NCBI RefSeq assembly: GCF_000734895.2
Contig: NZ_CP011382.1
Coordinates: 3,946,700-4,010,699 of the forward strand
Length of the DNA stretch: 64,000 bases
Direction of reading: 5' to 3'
From: Calothrix sp. 336/3
GTDB taxonomy: Bacteria; Cyanobacteriota; Cyanobacteriia; Cyanobacteriales; Nostocaceae
Shown here one piece after another: positions 9,607-18,052 of the stretch (within the stretch, counting starts at the first letter, position 1; each line of letters opens with the position of its first letter). A program made the position numbers and the translations under genes. The notes beneath the pieces are model-generated. The model searched no databases, was not told the DNA's origin, and saw nothing but the letters and a program-made list of their open reading frames with translations.

Positions 9607-9912
9607 TTAATAGAAAGCTTCGACGTTATGCCGAAAGGCAATTAAAGCGTGCTTGCGCTGTTCCTCTTGTAGCCCCCAGAAAATCGCATCAGAAATTTCT
9701 CGTGAAACAATAGTTTTAATTTCTATATTGGTGTTGTAACCTGCCAAGTCTGACAAGCGTCTTCCATGACCACCTTCACCTTGGACTTGATTAATAGTAT
9801 AACCACTGACATTATGGGTTTTGAGCAGCTTGACAATCCGGTCTTTGAGTACTGTCTCTCCAATAATGGTAATCAGAACCGCAGGTTCGGTAGGAAATAC
9901 TAAGTCTGTCAT
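9607..9912 (-). CDS. PII-like signalling protein
   Basis: 101 residues with a ferredoxin-like PII pattern. The first strand (AVLITIIGE) leads into a helix (VLKDRIVKLLKTHNVSGYTI) and then a loop with GEGGHGRRLSDLAGYN in the place of the PII T-loop, followed by NIEIKTIVS. It lacks the RGxEY tyrosine site of GlnB, so it is not a second GlnB. PII-like proteins are small trimeric sensors of nucleotides that control transporters or enzymes; the target here is unknown. It converges with nifH across the MITE. SbtB-like or another carbon/nitrogen-linked PII relative is possible. Confidence 0.65.
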   Translation of the reverse strand: MTDLVFPTEPAVLITIIGETVLKDRIVKLLKTHNVSGYTINQVQGEGGHGRRLSDLAGYNTNIEIKTIVSREISDAIFWGLQEEQRKHALIAFRHNVEAFY

Positions 9913-9984
9913 TGGAAACCTCCAAAAAATATCTTTTGACTTCTAAATAACTTAAATTTTTATTTTCAGTCCCATTGTTTAATC

Positions 9985-10014
9985 AAAAAAGGCTCAAGCA
10001 TCTTTGCCTGAGCC
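9985..10014 (-). terminator. Rho-independent terminator after the RRM gene
   Basis: On the minus strand GGCTCAGGCAAAGATGCTTG is followed by AGCC and a run of six T. The stem GGCTCA/TGAGCC is extended by GCA/TGC pairing around a short loop. It lies 64 bp past the stop codon of the RNA-binding protein gene. Confidence 0.8.
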
Positions 10015-10077
10015 ACTGCTTAACAAAATTAATTTGCTAGATTAATTATTCTGCTTGCAGAGATAAACTGATGCAAT

Positions 10078-10380
10078 TTAGTAGCGATTGCGGAAACTAT
10101 TATTTCCCCGGTTTCCACCACCAAAGGAGCTTCTTTCTTCTCTGGGTTTCGCTTTATTTACTTTTAAATCACGTCCCATCCATTCTGCACCGTTGAGCGC
10201 ATCAATGGCAGCCGTTTCTTCATCATCTGTAGACATTTCGACAAACCCAAAGCCGCGCAAACGTCCTGTTTCACGGTCTGTAGGTAGTTGAACTCGTTTT
10301 ACAGAACCGTATTCTGCAAACACAGCGTTAAGACTATCTTCTGTAACTTCATAAGAAAGATTGCCTACGTAAACTGACAT
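10078..10380 (-). CDS. rbp: RRM-type RNA-binding protein (cyanobacterial Rbp family)
   Basis: 100 residues: one RNA-recognition motif (1-80) with RNP2 as VYVGNL (3-8) and RNP1 as RGFGFVEM (residues 43-50), followed by a short Gly/Asn/Arg-rich tail ending NSFRNRY. This is the architecture of cyanobacterial RbpA-type proteins, which bind RNA and are often induced by cold. A purine-rich GGAGACAA lies just before the ATG. The gene has its own terminator. The upstream region to 11100 is long and may include an extended untranslated leader, as is common for this family. Confidence 0.9.
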   Translation of the reverse strand: MSVYVGNLSYEVTEDSLNAVFAEYGSVKRVQLPTDRETGRLRGFGFVEMSTDDEETAAIDALNGAEWMGRDLKVNKAKPREERSSFGGGNRGNNSFRNRY

Positions 10381-11203
10381 AGATTGTCTCCGAAATCATA
10401 AATGTGTGGAGATTTAGGTTTCGGAGAAAAGTTTGTGAATACCAAAAACAAAAAGCCTGTCAATACTAAAAACAAACGTTGTTAACCGAATTAACTCTCA
10501 ACTCCCATGATATCCAGAATAAATAACTTCCAGGGAGAACTAGCAAAAAACGTGATATAAAGTTATATAAACTTAAATCCCGTCAGTATAATTACGGCAT
10601 CAGGTTCCATACCCTCTTCTGTGGTTTGAATTTACTAGTACTTGAACACAATAAATTTTGAGGGCAAAACAATTGTAGTGAGAGCGTCTCGCTCCCTGCT
10701 TTTAGGAAGTGGGTAAAACTTTAGTGTCAGCTAAGTTGAAGGCTCAGTCCTTGATTAGGGATATCAACTACTACATTATTTGGTAAAGTAAACCCTCAGA
10801 TTCTGAGATACCTAACTTAATTAGATTTTGTAATTGCCTGTACTTTCTATACTTTCTCTTCTCGTAAAGATTTTCCCATTGCAGTGAAATCAGGACGTAA
10901 GACCCGAAGAATGATGATTTTCTGCAATTAATTTGTAGCAATAATTACATTGAGCCTCTCAGGACAACATGTCAATCCTAAGGTTCATGACTTCCTAGCA
11001 AGGCTTTGAGACAACGCATAATTAATTGTCTTCAAGGTCTAGTGATTAAATTTTGAGAGAATTTAAAGGAAAATCTTAACTCTATCTATGTTTCTGCAAG
11101 AGAATGCAAGAGGTATAATATTATTATGCTAACACCTCTTTATATGTCGTGTTAAATTGAGACTGCTTGCAATTGCAAAGTATGAAAGAATTGAGAGGAC
11201 ATC
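10381..11203. other. Divergent promoter region between rbp and the IF-3 paralogue
   Basis: About 820 bp without a supported gene. It holds the outward promoters of both flanking genes. A 7-bp inverted repeat AAGAGGT/ACCTCTT (11108-11114 and 11134-11140) overlaps a perfect TATAAT. Confidence 0.45.
11114..11119 (+). promoter_or_regulatory. Candidate -10 element of the IF-3 paralogue
   Basis: A perfect TATAAT lies 85 bp before the proposed AUU start. It sits inside the 33-bp hairpin region 11108-11140. The -35 region is weak. If used, transcription would start near 11126 and give a leader of about 78 nucleotides. Confidence 0.4.
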
Positions 11204-11206
11204 ATT
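11193..11206 (+). promoter_or_regulatory. Ribosome binding site deciding an AUU start
   Basis: GAGAGGA followed four bases later by ATT at 11204-11206. ATC at 11201 and 11207 are alternative near-cognate starts in the same frame. No conventional start codon exists between the upstream stop and 11255. Confidence 0.65.
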
Positions 11207-11695
11207 ATCGTAATTAAAAAGCAACTGATTAACTCACAAATCAAGTCACCTCAAGTGTTCTTGATTGACCATGAGAACAATAACCGTGGCTTGCTCGATA
11301 CACACGAGGCTTTAAAGCTAGCACAGAGTGTAGAACTTGACCTGGTTATCGTCTCCGAAGGCAAGGAAGCCCCGGTCGCCAAGATTGTCAACTATGGTAA
11401 GCTGCAATATCAAAAGAAAAAGCGTCAAGGGCAGTCCGCTAGACCTGTGGTAAAAGAAGTTCGGCTTCGTCCGAATGTTGGTGTGGCTGATTATAACTTG
11501 CGTATCGAGCAAGCTATTGGATGGTTGAATAAGGGTGATTCAGTCAAGTTTGTCATTCGTTTACGAGGCAGGGAACATCAATATCGTGAACAGGCTGGAG
11601 AACTGTTAGAGCGGATTGTTAAGGCTCTAGAGCAAGTAGGAAAAGTCCAGTCTCTTGATAAACGTGCACTAGTCGCTCAAGTCATTCCTGGCTAA
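11204..11695 (+). CDS. infC-like: Translation initiation factor IF-3 paralogue, probable AUU start
   Basis: About 163 residues. IF-3 N-domain: NSQIKSPQVFLIDHENNNRG, then the linker with YGKLQYQKKKRQ, then the C-domain with VKEVRLRPNVGVADYNLRI and LRGREHQY. IF-3 binds the 30S subunit, checks the start codon and prevents premature 50S joining. The first ATG/GTG/TTG in frame is GTG 11255, but that would cut off the first strand of the N-domain. Upstream to the in-frame TGA (11192-11194) the reading frame has no ATG, GTG or TTG. A strong ribosome site GAGAGGA (11193-11199) is spaced correctly for ATT 11204. E. coli infC also starts with AUU. The sequence differs from the main cyanobacterial IF-3 as I recall it, so this is probably a second copy. 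Confidence 0.8.
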   Translation: MIVIKKQLINSQIKSPQVFLIDHENNNRGLLDTHEALKLAQSVELDLVIVSEGKEAPVAKIVNYGKLQYQKKKRQGQSARPVVKEVRLRPNVGVADYNLRIEQAIGWLNKGDSVKFVIRLRGREHQYREQAGELLERIVKALEQVGKVQSLDKRALVAQVIPG

Positions 11696-12245
11696 ATTTA
11701 TCGGTTAATTTATCAGGAATCTGTGAGTTAAGTAGTCATTAGACATCTCTGAAAATGAAGTATGCACCACCTGTAAAACCTCAGAAGGCAAATGGGTGAG
11801 TTGTGTCTACATAATTTTATGGAGATGTCTATTGTATATGATAAAAATTATAAATTTGCTGTTCGTAGATTTTCGTTCTACGTTTCAAAATATCTGAACT
11901 GAAAATCCATTAGTTTATTCACGGAATATTAAGAAGATTATAGAACTGAACAATAATCATCCTTGAAAAAGATTTAAGAGCTAAGGAATTTGAACTCCTA
12001 GTAGGGTTTTGAGCAATAAATAATTAAATACCATTTCTGTAAATTATGGCTACAGATAATTCTCCCCCTGCCCCTTCCTATCTAGGTGTAGCTTTTTTTG
12101 CAAAATAGCATAAATTCAGTCTTGTGTGCGCTATTGCGAATACATCTTGCTTTAGCAATTTAATTTAATTCATATTCCTCAGTCTCACTAATAGTTGCGG
12201 TGTGAATTCTGATTTTCATGCTGTATATGTCTCTGTGTCTTCTTG
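11696..12245. other. Gene-free AT-rich stretch left of the MITE
   Basis: 550 bp with no supported gene. No clear terminator follows the IF-3 paralogue. Confidence 0.4.
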
Positions 12246-12517
12246 CCTACGGTGTACACACAAGTCTTAAAATTCCCCCTAGCACTTGGTTTCGTCATTT
12301 AGATTTAGGTTGTGCGATCGCTCTGGAAGCCTGTCATTGCGAGGAGGAACGACGTTCGCGCAGCGTGTCGCTTTGCGACTCAGCAATCGCAAAAACCACG
12401 GGATTATGTGATTACTTCGCTCCGCTATCGCTGCGCTCGTAATGACAATTCAAGGGGTCTATAACGCCTGAAACCCTTACAGGTACCACTTGTGTGTACA
12501 CCGTAGGTGTCTTCTTG
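12236..12517. mobile_element. MITE, 262 bp (12246-12507), with 20-bp perfect inverted ends and 10-bp target duplication
   Basis: The left end CCTACGGTGTACACACAAGT (12246-12265) is the exact reverse complement of 12488-12507. Outside both ends stands the same 10-mer TGTCTTCTTG (12236-12245 and 12508-12517), a textbook target-site duplication. The interior has no gene and carries a nested palindromic repeat. A 10-bp duplication fits transposases of the IS4 or ISAs1 type; the parent element is not in the window. Confidence 0.88.
12332..12447. repeat. Dispersed palindromic repeat nested in the MITE
   Basis: Starts TGTCATTGCGAG and ends CTCGTAATGACA, an imperfect inverted pair. The core with GTGTCGCTTTGCGACTCAG is shared with 22733-22763, almost base for base. 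Translation of such repeats often produces spurious proteins with a CHCEE signature, as here from 12218 to 12442. Confidence 0.75.
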
Positions 12518-12985
12518 CAGGGTATGTAAAGTGGGGAAAATGTTCCTGGGAAGTTTTCGTCATCATAGTCATTCGCACTGAGATAGTCCTATCCGCATCT
12601 ATCACAAAACCCTAGGGGTGGCTTTACAAGAGATTTGTGAATGATTGAGGCATATTTGTCAACCTGCCCTTACAACCCTTGCACTTAGGTTTCATTAATT
12701 TAGGGAGAAATCGCAGCAATGGGTGCATATGTTGATTTGACTAGAAACTATATAGGAATGTGACGTATTAAATCACCAGAAGCAGTATATCGATAGGCGG
12801 AGGTCTGTAAAAATTGGCACAACTTATTACGTTCGGTAAATTCAACCACCTGATTGGGGATTTAAGAACGATCGCCAAGAAAATTCTCGCAGGTAAGTTG
12901 TCACCATGGCGATCGCTGAATTGAGAGATACAGCAGAGCAATCAAGATTTTTAACCAAGTATTCAAGATAATTTAGGGTGTTACC
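12518..12985. other. Gene-free upstream region of the DUF1400 hydrolase
   Basis: 468 bp without a supported gene; it should contain the hydrolase promoter. Two HIP1-like cores (12869 region and 12910 region) are present. Confidence 0.35.
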
Positions 12986-14656
12986 GTGAAACAAATCTGG
13001 AACAAGACAACAAGAAATATTGCTTTATTTTGCACCATCGGGATGGCATCTATTCTCAGTACTCAGACTTCTGTAAAAGCTGCGGAGAATGTTATCTTGC
13101 GTTACGGTGTTTGGGAAGAATCAATCTCGGTTCCTGATTTACAGGGTATTGCTGAAACTGGAAAAGTGCCTCAGAAATACAAAGTCTATACAAATAAATT
13201 TCCCCCGCAAAAACGCCAGAAATTTCTAGAAGTACTACGCCAGAACATTTCTGTGAATGTTACAACTTTGAGTCAATTACTATATACCCCTGTGGGTAGT
13301 ACTATTTTACGAGATTTCTCGAAAGTGACATTTCGTGAAGATAGTGCCGGGATGGAAGCTCTCAGAACCGGACTAGTTCAGGGTTCTAGCAATTCTGAAG
13401 GACTTTCAATTATTAATTTTATTCGTGCTTATCCTAGCGATCGCCTGGTGATTAATGTTGAGCAAGTACCTCAAGTTTTCCAGAATTTGAATCTATCCTA
13501 TAAACAAACTCAGCAGTTTATGGGAGCGATCGCCCCTCAACTAGCTGCCAAACCCACCCAACTCAATTTATCTTTTGATCCCACTCAAGCAGGAAGTGGC
13601 AAAGTACAGGTAATAAACTTACCAAAATTAAAAGATGAACAGCGTCAAAGATTAGTTCCAGTGGATATTTATTGGTCAGATTCTGCAACTGCGGCGAAAC
13701 CTGTAGTAATTCTATCCCATGGTTTTTCTTCAGACCGCACAGATATGCGTTACATTGCCGAACATTTAGTATCCCACGGATACATCGTGGCAGCAGTGGA
13801 ACATACTGGTAGCAACCAAAAATATATAATTGATGTCAAAAAGAAACCTGGTATGTTGATACGGATGAAGCCAGAGGAATTTGTGCAACGTCCCAAAGAT
13901 ATCAGTTTTGTTTTAGATGAGTTGGCAAAGTTAAACCAAAAACAGAAACACCCACTCCAAGGAAAACTTGATACCAATAATGCCATGATTCTCGGTCATT
14001 CTTTTGGTGGTGGGACAGCGCTATTAATTGCTGGAGGAGAATTGCAAGTAGATTCTCTCAAAAAACGTTGCCCTGAGGTTTTAGCCACTACTGTGAGTCC
14101 AGCAGAAGGTTTACAGTGTGTTGCCCAAAGATTACCAAATAATAGATATCAACTCCAAGATTCGCGTATCAAGCAGGCGATCGCCCTCAATCCGACAAGT
14201 TCTCTCATGTTTGGTGAAACTGGGTTACAAAATGTAAAAATTCCTACCCTAATATTGGCATCATCGGCAGATGCAACTACTCCAGCTTTAACCGAACAAA
14301 TCATTGGTTTTACCAAAATTCCCTCACCGAAATGGCTGGTTGGGATTGTGGGAGCGACTCACAGCAGTATCAAGGATCCAATTTCTACTGAACAGAGGGA
14401 AGCAAAAAAACCTTCTCGTGTTGGGGGTGTGGAGGTAGTTGGTGAGCAAGCGATTGATGTTCGTAAGTATGTGAAAGCGATTACTTTAGCATTTGCTTCT
14501 CAAATGACTCCTAATGCTAGTAAGTATCAAATCTTTCTCACACCAGAGTACGCTCAATATGCTTCGACTCAATCATTTCCCATTCGCTTAGTCAGGTCAA
14601 TATCACCTGATATTCTCAAGAGAATCGAGAATACTATCAGCAATCTCCAAAGATAA
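12986..14656 (+). CDS. Secreted DUF1400 / alpha-beta hydrolase (dienelactone- or PAF-acetylhydrolase-like)
   Basis: 556 residues, GTG start. Residues 1-32 form a signal peptide ending near VKAAE. Residues 33-190 match the DUF1400 domain found almost only in cyanobacteria. Residues 225-500 form an alpha/beta-hydrolase: oxyanion region VILSHGFSSDRTD, nucleophile elbow GHSFGGG and a late His in GATHSSI. These proteins are exported and hydrolyse esters or lipids; the substrate is unknown. The gene stands alone, between the MITE region and a convergent tRNA/RND operon. Confidence 0.85.
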   Translation: MKQIWNKTTRNIALFCTIGMASILSTQTSVKAAENVILRYGVWEESISVPDLQGIAETGKVPQKYKVYTNKFPPQKRQKFLEVLRQNISVNVTTLSQLLYTPVGSTILRDFSKVTFREDSAGMEALRTGLVQGSSNSEGLSIINFIRAYPSDRLVINVEQVPQVFQNLNLSYKQTQQFMGAIAPQLAAKPTQLNLSFDPTQAGSGKVQVINLPKLKDEQRQRLVPVDIYWSDSATAAKPVVILSHGFSSDRTDMRYIAEHLVSHGYIVAAVEHTGSNQKYIIDVKKKPGMLIRMKPEEFVQRPKDISFVLDELAKLNQKQKHPLQGKLDTNNAMILGHSFGGGTALLIAGGELQVDSLKKRCPEVLATTVSPAEGLQCVAQRLPNNRYQLQDSRIKQAIALNPTSSLMFGETGLQNVKIPTLILASSADATTPALTEQIIGFTKIPSPKWLVGIVGATHSSIKDPISTEQREAKKPSRVGGVEVVGEQAIDVRKYVKAITLAFASQMTPNASKYQIFLTPEYAQYASTQSFPIRLVRSISPDILKRIENTISNLQR

Positions 14657-14671
14657 ATTTATGTCAATCAG

Positions 14672-14743
14672 AGCGGGCGATGGGACTCGAACCCACGACG
14701 TTCACCATGGGAAGATGACATTCTACCACTGAATTACACCCGC
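14672..14743 (-). tRNA. trnG: tRNA-Gly (anticodon CCC)
   Basis: 72 nt folding into a full cloverleaf: acceptor GCGGGTG pairs with CGCCCGC, D stem ATTC/GAAT, anticodon stem TCATC/GGTGA with loop TTCCCAT giving CCC at 34-36, and T arm GTGGG-TTCGAGT-CCCAT. The discriminator base is T and CCA is not encoded. It reads GGG codons. It lies between the hydrolase and the RND operon. Confidence 0.92.
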
Positions 14744-14787
14744 AAAAACAAGTGTTTAGCATTACTAGCTAGACACTTATTATACCA

Positions 14788-17700
14788 TTATTTCGTAATT
14801 GAGTATGAAGATTCCTCTTCATCAGACTGAGATGGATTAGTTGTTTCACTGGTGGCGATCGCCTGCCGATTTTGGGGATGTTTACCAAATCCGTGACGAA
14901 CAATATTCAGCAGCCAATTTTGTAAGTTGTCGATATAGCTGAATAATACTGGCACTACTAACAAGGTTAACAAAGTCGAGGTGGTGAACCCTCCCAGAAT
15001 TGCAATACCCATGGGTTGACGGACTTCTGCACCTGCTCCAATACCAAGAGCTAAGGGTAAAGTTCCGGCGATCGTTGCCAGAGAAGTCATCATAATGGGA
15101 CGCAGACGGGAAACACCTGCATCAATCAGGGCTTGACGTTGGGTTAGCCCCGCTTCCATATTGAGAATCGTATAATCCACCAACAAGATGGAGTTCTTCG
15201 TCACAATCCCTAGTAGGAGCACAACACCAATCAAAGCGTAAAGTCCTAAAGCTTTCTGTGCCACCATTAACCCAATCAATGTTCCACCCAAACAGAAGGG
15301 CAATGCTGCCATGATTGTCAAGGGATGGAAGAAATTATTATAGAGAATGACCAAAATGGCGTAGATAAACATTAAAGCCAGAGCTAAAGCACCACCAAAT
15401 CGCCCAAAGATTTCTGCCATGATTTTGGCATCCCCAGAGTTTTGTTGTCTGACTCCCGGTGGTAGGTTTTGCATTGCTGGTAATTTTTGTACCGCAGCTA
15501 AAGCATCTCCGAGGGAAATACCCTGAAGATTCCCTTCCACAGACACTTGGCGAGAGCGATCAAAACGATTTATCGTTGCTGCACCACTGCCAAAACGGAT
15601 GTCTGCAACTGCTACCAAGGGAACTAAACTACCATTTTGGCTCGGAACCTGAAGATTTTTGATTGTATCAATGGTTTCCCGTGCCTTGGGGTCAATTTGC
15701 ACCCGAATTGGTATTTGGCGATCGGGAAGATTATACTTCGCTAAATTGGCATCATTATCACCGATGGTTGCTAAGGATGCAGTACGAGCGATGGATTGTA
15801 CAGATACACCTAAATCAGCTGCACGTTGAGGATCGGGAGTAATCAGAATTTCTGGTTTGACTAAACTTGCAGAAGAAGAGACTTCCACGAAACCGGGAAT
15901 ACCACGCATTTGCTTTTCAATATTCTCAGCAGCTTGACTTAAAGCTTCCGGGTTCTCACTCCGTAGTAGTATGGTTAAGTCCTTGCGACCACCCACCGCA
16001 CCGGAACTTTCAAAGCCAATTCTCGCACCGGGAACCTGTTGTAACAGGGGACGAACGCTTTGCTCGTATTCGATTTGGGAAATTTTTCTGCCTTCTTCCT
16101 TCGTTTTCAGTTGGATAGTCAAAGTGGCAGAATTTATTTGTTCGACTGAAAATACGCTTTTAACTAAGGGATTTGGACGAATTAATTCCGTCAACTGACT
16201 TGTCACCTTTTTCGTATCTTCCAAGGTGGAACCAGGGGGAAGTTCCGCCGAAATGGTGGAAATACCAATGTCACCGCCATCGACTAAACCCTTGGGAATG
16301 GAGGGAATTAGCATCACGCTGCCAATAAAGAAGGCGATCGCAATCCCGATGGTGGTAATTTTATGGCGTAATGACCATTGCAATAGAGATTTATAGGGTT
16401 TAAAACCCTGGGAACTATTATTTCCGTTGCCTTTGTGATGATTTTTTGGGGTGCTACCTTGCAACCAGGGAAGGGAAAACTTCCATTTAAAAATACGCAG
16501 ATATGGGGAACGTTTAGGGACGGCAGAGCTATGATTCTTATCTCGTAGCAGATATGCTCCCATCATCGGTGTCACCATCCGTGCCACCATAGTTGAGAAG
16601 ATAGTCGAAACCGCAACTGTGACACCAAAGGGTTTAAAAAACTGACCTGGGACACCACCCATAAAAGCTACGGGCATAAATACGGCGATAATTGTCGCCG
16701 CACTGGCAATTACAGCTAATCCCACCTCTTCGGAAGAATCAAAAGCTGCTTGTCTGGGGGTTTTCCCCATAGCCATATGCCGCTCCATATTCTCAATTTC
16801 TACCACCGCATCATCCACCAGGTTGCCCACAGCCAAAGCTAGAGCCAGCAATGTCATATTATTCAAGGTGTAGCCCAGGGCATACTGTACCGCAAAGGTG
16901 GGAATCATGGACAGGGGTAAAGCAACCGCCGTAATTAAGGTGGCTCGCCAGTCCCGTAAAAATAACATGATGACGATGACAGCCAGGATGGAAGCCTGAA
17001 TCAGCTCCTCAATGGTGCTTTCATAGGAAGCTTTAACAAAGGTGGCTCTGGTAAAAATTAATTCCAGATTAATATCTTCTGGGAGAGTTTTTTCTAATTC
17101 TGCCACCGCCGCTTTTACGCCTTCCTCAACGGTGACTAAGATGCTACCTGTACTCCTTAATACCTGAAAACCCACAACTCCTTGATTATTCAGACGGGCG
17201 CTTTGACGGATATCGCCGTAGCTATCTTCCACAGTTCCTAAACTGGATAGGGGTATGGAACCGCCCCCAGGGAGGACAATTTCGTAGGTTTTCAGGACAT
17301 TCACACTTGCAGCATTACCCAAAGTCCGGATACTTTGCTCGTTGCCACCGATTTCGGTGCGTCCTCCAGGCAGGTTAACGTTGAAAGCTCGAATTTGGTC
17401 ATTAACTTGGGTAGCGGTAATTCCTAAGGCTTCTAAACGGGCAGGATCGAGATTAATGCGGATTTCTCGGTCTACCCCTCCTACCCGATTAATTTGGGCT
17501 ACTCCTTTGACAGCTAGTAAGGAGCGACTGATACTTTGGTCTACCAGGTTACTGAGTTCTTCTACGGAACGCTTTGGAGAGGTGACGGCATAGGTCATAA
17601 TCGGACCGCCAGAAAACTCCAAGCGCTGCACAATGGGGTCGTTAATATCTTGGGGTAAATTTTGACGAATTTGCGCGATCGCGTTTCGCACATCATTAGT

Positions 17701-18021
17701 AACTCGGTCTGTGTTTGTACCGAGAACAAAGGCAATGGTTGTATTAGAAACACCATCTTGAACTGTAGACCGCATCTCGTCGATGTTGCCTAAACCCGCC
17801 ACCGCATCCTCAATTTTCTTGGTGACTTGAGATTCCAATTCCGCAGGACCTGCCCCCGGTCGGGTGACTGTCACCTGTACCGTGGGAATATCAATATTGG
17901 GGTTCAGGTCGATTCCTAGGGAGTTAAAGGAAAACCAACCCACAAAGGTCATAATTAAAAAGAAAACAATGGTGGGAACTGGTTTCCTAATTGACCACCC
18001 AGAGATATTTGTATTACTCAT
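14788..18021 (-). CDS. RND efflux pump, AcrB/MdtC-like inner-membrane transporter
   Basis: 1077 residues, usual HAE1-type length. N-terminal TM1 (PTIVFFLIMTFVGWFSF) is followed by the porter domain, TM2-6 (with the proton-relay pair in LVDDAVVEIENMER), a second porter half and TM7-12 ending near residue 1040. It uses the proton gradient to expel drugs or lipophilic compounds through an outer-membrane channel. The partner adaptor gene is 31 bp upstream on the same strand; no TolC-like gene lies nearby. Substrate is unknown. Confidence 0.92.
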   Translation of the reverse strand: MSNTNISGWSIRKPVPTIVFFLIMTFVGWFSFNSLGIDLNPNIDIPTVQVTVTRPGAGPAELESQVTKKIEDAVAGLGNIDEMRSTVQDGVSNTTIAFVLGTNTDRVTNDVRNAIAQIRQNLPQDINDPIVQRLEFSGGPIMTYAVTSPKRSVEELSNLVDQSISRSLLAVKGVAQINRVGGVDREIRINLDPARLEALGITATQVNDQIRAFNVNLPGGRTEIGGNEQSIRTLGNAASVNVLKTYEIVLPGGGSIPLSSLGTVEDSYGDIRQSARLNNQGVVGFQVLRSTGSILVTVEEGVKAAVAELEKTLPEDINLELIFTRATFVKASYESTIEELIQASILAVIVIMLFLRDWRATLITAVALPLSMIPTFAVQYALGYTLNNMTLLALALAVGNLVDDAVVEIENMERHMAMGKTPRQAAFDSSEEVGLAVIASAATIIAVFMPVAFMGGVPGQFFKPFGVTVAVSTIFSTMVARMVTPMMGAYLLRDKNHSSAVPKRSPYLRIFKWKFSLPWLQGSTPKNHHKGNGNNSSQGFKPYKSLLQWSLRHKITTIGIAIAFFIGSVMLIPSIPKGLVDGGDIGISTISAELPPGSTLEDTKKVTSQLTELIRPNPLVKSVFSVEQINSATLTIQLKTKEEGRKISQIEYEQSVRPLLQQVPGARIGFESSGAVGGRKDLTILLRSENPEALSQAAENIEKQMRGIPGFVEVSSSASLVKPEILITPDPQRAADLGVSVQSIARTASLATIGDNDANLAKYNLPDRQIPIRVQIDPKARETIDTIKNLQVPSQNGSLVPLVAVADIRFGSGAATINRFDRSRQVSVEGNLQGISLGDALAAVQKLPAMQNLPPGVRQQNSGDAKIMAEIFGRFGGALALALMFIYAILVILYNNFFHPLTIMAALPFCLGGTLIGLMVAQKALGLYALIGVVLLLGIVTKNSILLVDYTILNMEAGLTQRQALIDAGVSRLRPIMMTSLATIAGTLPLALGIGAGAEVRQPMGIAILGGFTTSTLLTLLVVPVLFSYIDNLQNWLLNIVRHGFGKHPQNRQAIATSETTNPSQSDEEESSYSITK

Positions 18022-18052
18022 TAGTAATTAGTAAATCGTAATTAGTCCTGAT

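Noticed and set aside
12218..12442. A 74-codon ORF over the repeat region
   Set aside because: It lies entirely in the MITE and its nested repeat, and its translation is the CHCEE-type artefact of such repeats.
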